From NCBI GenBank assembly GCA_005799265.1, contig SYHD01000275.1:1-64000 (forward strand): DNA of 64,000 nucleotides, read 5' to 3'. The notes under the pieces were generated by a model. It did not search any database, was not told where the DNA came from, and saw only the letters and a list, made by a program, of their open reading frames with translations. Position 1 is the first letter of the stretch. Each line of letters starts with the position of its first letter. Shown piece by piece: positions 56,963-64,000 of the stretch. A program made the translations under genes and the position numbers. Source of the stretch: Planctomycetia bacterium (GTDB taxonomy: Bacteria > Planctomycetota > Planctomycetia > Gemmatales > Gemmataceae).

Positions 56963-57318
56963 GATCCACGACCCATGAATATAGGATGCGTCACGGACTC
57001 ACCACGTTTTTGCAAATGCGTGGTGCGTCTGCGGCTCCCTTCTCGAAAGAACATAGCCGATTCTACGGAACCCGCGATTGGGCAAACAGCATAAGCAAGG
57101 GCAAATGATCGATTCAGGCGTGGTTCAAACTAGGATAGCGCATTTCGTGAGATTTTGAATTCTGCGCTCCGCCAAAATCGAGAGGCACATCCTCTGCGTT
57201 CCAGCGACGACCAAAGCGCTATATCAATTTTTCGGAGAAATCGCTCTAAGCACAGGCAGGCTTCGTGCGCGGCATGAGGCTCGTGGATAGATCCACCCCA
57301 GCGGCCCAGGTTGCCAGA

Positions 57319-60300
57319 ATGGCCTCGTCTTCCCTAAACTTCGATGACTGGAGCTACACGCTCCCCGGCGTCGATCTTGAAGTGCGGCACGGCAGCGCGC
57401 ACGGCGCGACCTATGCGCTCGACGGCGTCGATTTCCTCATCGGCACCGTGCCCGGCTGCGACTTGCGCGTGGTCGCCTCGCTCACTCCCGGTCCCTCCGC
57501 CCGTGCCAGCGCCGCTCCCCGAACCACGGGCGAGAACGCCGCAGTCCTTTGTCTGATCGCGCGCCATCCCGGCGGCGCTACTCTGCGCAGACTGGCTCCC
57601 ACGCATCCCGTTCTCGTCAATGGCAAGAACGTCGCGCAGGCCGAACTCGTGGACGGTGATCGCGTGCAGGTTGGCCTCGTCGAGATTCAAATTCGCATCA
57701 CTCCGGCGCAGTCCGCGGCGGCGCACTCTCCCGACCTCGAGCACGAGAGGCAGGAATTTCAAGAATCCGTCCGACAATTTCGTCAGAAGCTGCTCTCCTT
57801 CCAGCACGACAAGGAAGAATTCGAACGTGCCAAGCAACAGCGCCCCCAGACCGTCTTGGCCGACTCGGAGACACAGCGTGCTCTGTTGCAGACGGACCTT
57901 CTGGAAGAACGCGCCCTTGAAATTGAGCGGCAGAAGAACGAAGTCGCCAAGGCTCGGCAGGAAATCGCTGAGTTGCGTCGCCAGATTCAGGACCGCCGCG
58001 ACAAGGCTTGGCAGTCCGACGATGCCGAAACCGCCCGTTATGACTTCGCCGAGCGCATGCCGCGCGGCCGTCAACGACACGTGGAGACCGGCGATGTCAC
58101 GCAGAGTGCGCTTCGCCTGGACGAGGAACGCCGGCTCTTCAAGGAAACACAGAAGGATGCGCTCGCCGAATTGGCGAGGAAACAGGCAGACCTGCAAGCG
58201 CGTGAGGCGACTCTCGCCGAGAACACCCGCGCGCTGGAGGCGCGCATCAAGCAGTTCGAGGTCGATGTCCTCAAGCTCCATCACCGCGAGGTCGGGCTGG
58301 CCGAGCGCGAGACAGGACAGCAGAAGCAAGAGGATGCGTTGACGCGCCGCAGCGAACAGTTGCGCCGCGACACCGCCGACTTCGAGGCGCAGGTCGTCGA
58401 GATCGATCAATGGCGCGTGCAATTGACCGAAGAGGCCGATCGATTCGCCAAGGAGAAGAAGGCGCAAGAGGCGCTCATTCGCCAGACCGCGGAGCGCGAG
58501 GCCGCGTTCGAAGGGCAGCAAGCCACGGTCACGACCCTGCGCGGCCGACTCGAACGCATGCGCGAGGACCTGCGTGTTCGCGAGCAGAAGCTCGATCAGG
58601 AGCGCGACGCGCTGGCGACGCGCGAATTGAATCTCATCACCAAGGAGCAAGCGTTCGACAAGCTCCAGCTCGACATGGAGACCGACCGGCAGCAGTACGA
58701 TCAGGACCGCCAGCAATGGCTGGAACGCGCCGCCACGATGGAGGCTGCGGTCAGGCAGCTCAAACTCGCCCAGGACAGTCTGCTCAGCCGGGATCAACGC
58801 CTCAAGAGCGACACGCAAGAGCTGGCCGAACGCGCCCAACAGTTCGAGGAAGCCGAGGGGGTTCTGCACAGCCGGCTGGCTCAGCTCGCCGAGACGCAGG
58901 AACGCCTGGACATCGATCGCAAGGCGCATCAAGAGCGCAGCATCAATCTGCTTGAGCGCGAGCAGGCGTGCATCACCCTACAAGAGCAACTCCAGCGCCG
59001 TAGCCAGGAAATCGCGGGTCGGCACAAGGAAATTGCCGATCGCATCCAGGAACATCAAGCCAAGATCGCCGAGGTTGAGGCGTTGCGCAAGGGCATGGAA
59101 GACCGCGAGCAGGAATTCAAGACCCAGGCGGACACCTGGCGCGCGGAGCTTGACCGTCGGGCCGAATGTTTGCAGAAGCAGCACGCGGAGGTCGTCGGTT
59201 TCGACGACAAGTACAAGGACCAACTCGCCTACATAGCCGCCGAACGCAAGGCGCACGGCGAGGAGCGAGCCCAGTTCCATCGCGAACAGCAAGCATCGCT
59301 GGAAAAGGTCGTGCAAACCCGACTCGATCTGGAGAAGACCCACGCTGACGCCCTGGCTCTGCTCGAGCAGCTCCCCGACGCCGAGCTGCGCGCGGGCACC
59401 GCCGTCGATCGCATGGGCTACGCGCGCGAACAGCTTCGCGAACACCTTGGCGAGATCCACGAATATGTGCGCCAGTGCCAGGACGAGCTGACCCAACTGC
59501 GCAGCCGATTGCAAACCGACCTGGCCAAGCTCGACGAGCAAGAGAAACTGTTGCGGCAAAATCAGGACGAGCATCGCCTGGCCGTCGTCGCGTTTCGCCA
59601 GGAGCTGATCGATTGGCAAGGGCAGATCGGCGAGCTGCGTCGGCTCCTGTCGCGCGATGAGACGCGCCTGGAACGTAAGCAAGCCAAGGTCGAGGAACGG
59701 GCCCGCGCGATGGACGAAGCCTCGCAGCGCCTCGCCGAGCACGCCGAAGAATTGCAGGAGCAGGAACGAGATGTCGCCGAACGCCGCAACGAGGTGGACC
59801 GCCACCTCGGCGACATGCAGGCATGGTATCGCGACAAACTACGCGACCTGGCCGGCGTCCCCCTCGTGTCCAACGCATTTCCCCCCTCTCCCTCTGGGAG
59901 AGGGGCCGGAGGTGAGGGCCGAACTGACCGTGAGCTTGCGTCATCGCCGGACGACACTGATCCCGGCATTATCCCGACGAACCGCAGCATTCTGTCTATC
60001 ACCGCGTCCGCCGATCCGGGCGATCAGAAGCTCGGCCAAGTGCTGCGCGATTTGCAGCTCATCGACGCCGACACACTAACGGCGCTTTTAGCGGAAGCGC
60101 GTCGGCAGCGGCGTTCGCTGCGTCAGGTGCTGCTAGCGTCCGGCGTCATCACGCTCTATCAACTGGCGCTCATCGAAGCGGGCAACGTCGGCGGTCTGGC
60201 GCTCGGGCCCGTCCGCATCATTGACCGCATTCGCCATACCGCACTGGAGACCGTCTACCGCGTCTTCGATCCGCGCCGCGGCGTTGAAGCCGTCTTACGG

Positions 60301-60963
60301 CATCTTTCCGAAGCAAACATGACCGACCCGGTGCGCCCAGACGAATTCCGCGACCTCTTCACGCAGGCAAAGCTCAACGATCCACACCTGGCAAACACGC
60401 TGGAAGTGCTGGAACTGTCTGGTCGCCCGGCCGTGCTGCAAGAGTGGTTAACGGGTCTGCCCGCGCAGGATTGGCCCGCCCTCGCCGCCGCACCGGGCGT
60501 GTGCTATCGGCTCTTGACACAAGCTGCTCAAGGTTTGGCGACCACGCACCACGCCGGCATCATCCACGGGCATCTCAACGACGCGCATCTGTTGCTCACT
60601 GCGGACGGCGTTTTGAAAATCTGCGGCATCGGCGAGCCGCCGTGGCTGGCCGGTGTCCTCGGCGACGAAACGCCCACCGAGCGCGACGACTTGCGTGCTC
60701 TCGGCAAGATCGCCTCGAGCTGGTGTACGCCGAGCGGCGTCCGCAAAGGCCCAAAAACGAAGCCGCTGCCGGAAGCGCTGGTGTCGATCCTCTACCGCTT
60801 GACTGCCGACGGTACCACCGGTTATGGCAACGTCGACGAGTTGCTCGACGAACTGCACAAAGCGTCTGCCGCGATCCCTGCCAACACCGAGGCCTGGGAC
60901 CGCTTGCTGAAATACGTCCGCGAACACGGCGCGGCGGAGGCGACGTTGAGACAGTCGGCTTGA
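57319..60963 (+). CDS. FHA-like + long coiled coil + pseudokinase protein
   Basis: N-terminal FHA-like (HPVLVNGKNVAQAELVDGDRVQVGLVEIQI), ~650 aa coiled coil, C-terminal kinase-like fold with HGHLNDAH and CGIGE in place of HRDxKxxN and DFG. Confidence 0.8.
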   Translation: MASSSLNFDDWSYTLPGVDLEVRHGSAHGATYALDGVDFLIGTVPGCDLRVVASLTPGPSARASAAPRTTGENAAVLCLIARHPGGATLRRLAPTHPVLVNGKNVAQAELVDGDRVQVGLVEIQIRITPAQSAAAHSPDLEHERQEFQESVRQFRQKLLSFQHDKEEFERAKQQRPQTVLADSETQRALLQTDLLEERALEIERQKNEVAKARQEIAELRRQIQDRRDKAWQSDDAETARYDFAERMPRGRQRHVETGDVTQSALRLDEERRLFKETQKDALAELARKQADLQAREATLAENTRALEARIKQFEVDVLKLHHREVGLAERETGQQKQEDALTRRSEQLRRDTADFEAQVVEIDQWRVQLTEEADRFAKEKKAQEALIRQTAEREAAFEGQQATVTTLRGRLERMREDLRVREQKLDQERDALATRELNLITKEQAFDKLQLDMETDRQQYDQDRQQWLERAATMEAAVRQLKLAQDSLLSRDQRLKSDTQELAERAQQFEEAEGVLHSRLAQLAETQERLDIDRKAHQERSINLLEREQACITLQEQLQRRSQEIAGRHKEIADRIQEHQAKIAEVEALRKGMEDREQEFKTQADTWRAELDRRAECLQKQHAEVVGFDDKYKDQLAYIAAERKAHGEERAQFHREQQASLEKVVQTRLDLEKTHADALALLEQLPDAELRAGTAVDRMGYAREQLREHLGEIHEYVRQCQDELTQLRSRLQTDLAKLDEQEKLLRQNQDEHRLAVVAFRQELIDWQGQIGELRRLLSRDETRLERKQAKVEERARAMDEASQRLAEHAEELQEQERDVAERRNEVDRHLGDMQAWYRDKLRDLAGVPLVSNAFPPSPSGRGAGGEGRTDRELASSPDDTDPGIIPTNRSILSITASADPGDQKLGQVLRDLQLIDADTLTALLAEARRQRRSLRQVLLASGVITLYQLALIEAGNVGGLALGPVRIIDRIRHTALETVYRVFDPRRGVEAVLRHLSEANMTDPVRPDEFRDLFTQAKLNDPHLANTLEVLELSGRPAVLQEWLTGLPAQDWPALAAAPGVCYRLLTQAAQGLATTHHAGIIHGHLNDAHLLLTADGVLKICGIGEPPWLAGVLGDETPTERDDLRALGKIASSWCTPSGVRKGPKTKPLPEALVSILYRLTADGTTGYGNVDELLDELHKASAAIPANTEAWDRLLKYVREHGAAEATLRQSA

Positions 60964-61128
60964 TTCTTGAACACGTGGGACAGGCGGATCGCATGTCCCA
61001 TGTGTTACGGCTCAAAAATTCCATATCACCGCTAGCGTAGCAAATTTCCCGCGCGGACTTTTCCAGGTTGCTGCAAAGGCTATATCAATCAAGGCCCAAT
61101 CCTCAAGCAGTATTTCCAGGGGGACATC

Positions 61129-61950
61129 ATGTATCAGCGATTCATCGCGTTCGTGCTGTTGGTTGGCGCCGGCAGTATTCAGGCCGAGCCGCTCAAGTTC
61201 TCCGCCACCGGCTGCGGACCGTACAAGCCCGAAGAAGAGCCGTTGCTCGAGAAGCACCTCAAGCTCGTCGATGACGACGCCCAGAGCGAGTTTCTCATCC
61301 ACCTCGGCGACATCCTCTCCGGCGCCAAGAAGGTTTGGCCGGAAGCGGATTACAAGAAGGTTGCCGACATTCTTCGTAAAGCAAAAACACCTACCTTCGT
61401 CGTGCTCGGCGACAACGAGTACAACGATCTCGACAGCCCCGCGGATGGCCTGAAGTTCTGGCGCAAGCACTTTTTGCACTTCGACAAGCAGTTCAAGTAC
61501 GCTTGGACGGTTGGACGCCAAAAGGCGCGCGAGGAGAACTTCGCCTGGACCTCAAAGGGGGTGCTTCTCGTCGGCATCAACCTGCCGGGTGGCCACGTAC
61601 ACGACAAGAACGAATGGGCCAAACGCATGCAGGACGACGCCGACTGGACGAAAGAGTGCCTGACGAAATGGCGTAAGAACGTGCGCGCCGCGGTGGTGAT
61701 GGCCCAGGCGGCGCCGGCGAAGGACCACGAATTGTTCTTCAAGCAATTCGCGAACCAGTGCAAGGAGTTCGCCAAGCCGGTGCTCTATCTGCACGCGGAC
61801 GGGCACGTCTGGCAAGTTGAAAAGGGATTCCGGGCGCCGAATCTGACGCGCGTGCAAACTGACATGATCGGCAAAGCCCCGCCGGTGCTGGTTACGGTGA
61901 CCGATGACGCGAAGGAGCCGTTTGTGTTCGATCGGCGGCTGAAAAAATAA
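61129..61950 (+). CDS. Secreted calcineurin-like phosphoesterase-type protein
   Basis: FLIHLGDILSG...FVVLGDNEYND...VLYLHADGHVWQ; signal peptide. Confidence 0.65.
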   Translation: MYQRFIAFVLLVGAGSIQAEPLKFSATGCGPYKPEEEPLLEKHLKLVDDDAQSEFLIHLGDILSGAKKVWPEADYKKVADILRKAKTPTFVVLGDNEYNDLDSPADGLKFWRKHFLHFDKQFKYAWTVGRQKAREENFAWTSKGVLLVGINLPGGHVHDKNEWAKRMQDDADWTKECLTKWRKNVRAAVVMAQAAPAKDHELFFKQFANQCKEFAKPVLYLHADGHVWQVEKGFRAPNLTRVQTDMIGKAPPVLVTVTDDAKEPFVFDRRLKK

Positions 61951-61955
61951 TCCAG

Positions 61956-62288
61956 TCAGGATAAAGCCAAGAAGGATGCGTTGGGATCAGCGTCGAAAGC
62001 GAGCAAGTCAGATTGACGCAGACGCAACAAGTCCGCGACCGCCGCAGTTGAACAGTTCCCCAGCCGTACCCAGACTACTTTCGGCGGCTGCCCTTGCAAA
62101 AGCGCGCGATGTTGAAAATCAGCGTCCTTCGAGACAATCACCAGATTGTAGGCCGCCGCGTAAGCCCAAACCGCCGGATCGGATTCAGTCGCAAGTCCCA
62201 CGTCGCGGACGTGCTGCGAACCGGGGAATTCAATGCTGAGAAGAACGACCAATCGGTGAGACAGATTTTGGTCGAATAGCAACTTCAT
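61956..62288 (-). CDS. DUF5615 (PIN-like) family protein, putative toxin
   Basis: MKLLFDQNLSHRLVVLL...VRDVGLATESDPAVWAYAAAYNLVIVSKDADFQ. Confidence 0.9.
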   Translation of the reverse strand: MKLLFDQNLSHRLVVLLSIEFPGSQHVRDVGLATESDPAVWAYAAAYNLVIVSKDADFQHRALLQGQPPKVVWVRLGNCSTAAVADLLRLRQSDLLAFDADPNASFLALS

Positions 62289-62528
62289 CTACGCTGCTCG
62301 TTCGGTGGAAGGGATCACCCACAAGCGTCGTTCCCGGTCGGCGGCAAACGCCAGGCAGGCACGGATGTCCTCGACAGTGAGATCGGGAAAATCAGCGAGG
62401 ATCTCTTCGATCGTCATGCCGGAAGCAAGGTATTCAAGCACATCACGAACGGTCATTCGCAGGCCGCGAATACATGGCTGTCCGCTACGCTTGTTCGGCT
62501 CGATGGTAATCAAATGCTCGTAGTTCAT
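62289..62528 (-). CDS. DUF433 family protein, putative antitoxin
   Basis: ITIEPNKRSGQPCIRGLRMTVRDVLEYLASGMTIEEILADFPDLTVEDIRACLAFAADRE. Confidence 0.93.
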   Translation of the reverse strand: MNYEHLITIEPNKRSGQPCIRGLRMTVRDVLEYLASGMTIEEILADFPDLTVEDIRACLAFAADRERRLWVIPSTERAA

Positions 62529-62593
62529 GCGTTCACCTTACGCGTTCACGCTGGAGCTGTCAACCAACGCTTACCACGCCAGTGCTGATGCTG

Positions 62594-64000
62594 TCATGGG
62601 CCCAGCGGCACCGCGGACACCACCAGCATTTTGTCCGCTCCCGCCGTGACGACGCGCGTGCCGTCGGGCGAAACGCTCAACGTGTTGATGCCGGCGCTGT
62701 GACGCGTCACGCTCGCCAGTTCGGCGCCGGTCGTGAGGTCCCACAAACGGAGCGATTGATCCTGGCCCGCGGTCAAAAGACGCTTGCCGTCGGGCGTGAA
62801 GGCGAGGGCGGAAACCATCTGTTTGTGGCCCGCGCATTCGCCGACGACGCGCGGCTTCTCGTCTTGACCTTTGGCGGCAGCATCGTCGGTAAGGGGTTCG
62901 AGACGCCAGATGCGCACAATCGTGTCGAAGTGGGCGGAAGCGAGTCGCTTGCCGTCGGGCGCAACGGCTATGTCGAGGACGTTGCCCGCCTGAGCATCGA
63001 GCAGTTCCGCTTCGAGGCCGCTCTTGAGGTCCCATAAGCGAACCGTCTGATCGCGGCTGGCCGACGCGAGTTGATTGGCATGCGGCGGGAAGACGACGGC
63101 GGTGATGCCTTGCGTGTGCCGGGTGTAGCGCTGCACCTCGCGGCCGGTGGAGACATCCCAGGTTCGGACGGTCTTGTCCTCGCTGCCGGTGGCAAGTCGT
63201 TTACCATCGGCGGAGAAGGCGAGGCATTTGATCGTCGCCGTGTGACCGCTGAAACGCCGCACCTCCTGCCCGCGCACGTCGAAGAGTCGAACGGTGAAGC
63301 CGCACGCGGAAGCGATGTGATCGCCGGTGGGCGTGAAGGCGACGCCGCGAATTTCGCGCGGGTGCGGGGAAAACTTGCGCACGAGCTGCCCGGAAAGTGC
63401 GTCCCACAACAGGAGCGCACCGTCCTTGCCGCCGGACGCGATCAGCTTGCCGTTGGGCGAAAAGCGGGACGACCAGACGGCGTCGAGATGCCCGATCAGA
63501 CGGTGGACTTCCTTCATCTCGATGCGCGCCGCGGGTGCGTCCTGGTAATCGTGCTGGGCGAGTTGGGCCAAAGCGCCGGCCAGGGCGCCGGGCGTCTTGT
63601 AGCGCGCGGCGGGCGACTTTTCCATCAACTTCTCGACGACGCGGGCCAGCGCGGGGGGGGTGTCGCCGCGCAAAGTCTGGATCGGCGTCGGCTCCTGCCA
63701 GCGCTGCTTGTCCAGCTTGGAAATCAGACTGCCGCCGGGGAAGGGAACCTGGCCGGTGAGCAAGTAATAGAACGTGCAGCCGAGGCTGTAGAGATCGGCC
63801 CGGATGTCGGCGCCGTGCGGATCTTCGAGTTGCTCGGGCGCAACGTAGTCCGCGGTGCCGATGACCGAACCGCCTTGGGTGAGCGTGCTGAGCGATTCGT
63901 TGGGCGTGCCGCCGCCGAGTTGCAGCACGCGCGCGACCCCCATGTCGAGTAGCTTGATATAGAAGGATGAAGGCGGAAGGATGAAGGATGAATCTCCGCT
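62594..64000 (-). CDS. Ser/Thr protein kinase with C-terminal WD40 repeats (5' end beyond window)
   Basis: IKLLDMGVARV...GTADYVAPEQLEDPHGADIRADLYSLGCTFYYLLTGQVPF, then multiple WD40 units. The reading frame stays open to base 64000. Confidence 0.93.
   Translation of the reverse strand, partial: SGDSSFILPPSSFYIKLLDMGVARVLQLGGGTPNESLSTLTQGGSVIGTADYVAPEQLEDPHGADIRADLYSLGCTFYYLLTGQVPFPGGSLISKLDKQRWQEPTPIQTLRGDTPPALARVVEKLMEKSPAARYKTPGALAGALAQLAQHDYQDAPAARIEMKEVHRLIGHLDAVWSSRFSPNGKLIASGGKDGALLLWDALSGQLVRKFSPHPREIRGVAFTPTGDHIASACGFTVRLFDVRGQEVRRFSGHTATIKCLAFSADGKRLATGSEDKTVRTWDVSTGREVQRYTRHTQGITAVVFPPHANQLASASRDQTVRLWDLKSGLEAELLDAQAGNVLDIAVAPDGKRLASAHFDTIVRIWRLEPLTDDAAAKGQDEKPRVVGECAGHKQMVSALAFTPDGKRLLTAGQDQSLRLWDLTTGAELASVTRHSAGINTLSVSPDGTRVVTAGADKMLVVSAVPLGP

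Noticed and set aside
57334-58932. 532-aa Leu-rich minus-strand ORF resembling a membrane protein
   Set aside because: Antisense to Gln/Glu/Lys-rich coiled-coil codons, which produce Leu/Phe-rich complements; artefact.
1-64000. CRISPR array or diversity-generating retroelement
   Set aside because: No regularly spaced repeats and no reverse transcriptase motif seen.

Overview
The window looks like a planctomycete (Gemmataceae-like) chromosome segment. That assignment rests on DUF1549/DUF1553 and DUF1501 genes, kinase N-terminal modules and WD40 kinases. It has two parts. (1) ~1.1-21.35 kb is a visibly less GC-rich accessory island. It is bracketed by two direct ~140 bp repeats (1226-1365 and 21211-21350) that are decayed IS66-type transposase remnants. 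The island carries a ~13-gene minus-strand cluster (1362-12358) that I consider the best candidate for an undescribed system. Its parts are an intact P-type ATPase and a catalytically dead P-type ATPase, both with two non-canonical HMA-like N-terminal modules; a DUF454 protein and an orphan protein with the same N-terminal module; several small membrane proteins sharing a new motif (Y-x3-Y...[YF]G-x2-FP[TP]...GLxDGA; five copies in the island); two NarL/LuxR regulators whose phosphoacceptor Asp is Ser; and a 37-aa membrane micropeptide absent from the ORF track. Linked to it are TolC, an outer-membrane protein, an EcsC fusion, an LCIB-type (theta) carbonic anhydrase, a Ca2+/H+ antiporter and TerC. 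(2) ~21.5-64 kb is GC-rich core or lineage-specific planctomycete DNA. It holds a diadenylate cyclase, transsulfuration genes, DUF1549/1501 genes, an amidohydrolase/aminotransferase/M81 trio, a NUDIX-FolK::SDR fusion, a six-gene FtsH-like AAA protease/radical-SAM cluster, tRNA-His, an NhaD-type antiporter, an FHA/coiled-coil/pseudokinase, a DUF433/DUF5615 pair, a WD40 kinase, and families of palindromic intergenic repeats. All family calls are by eye; no searches were run.
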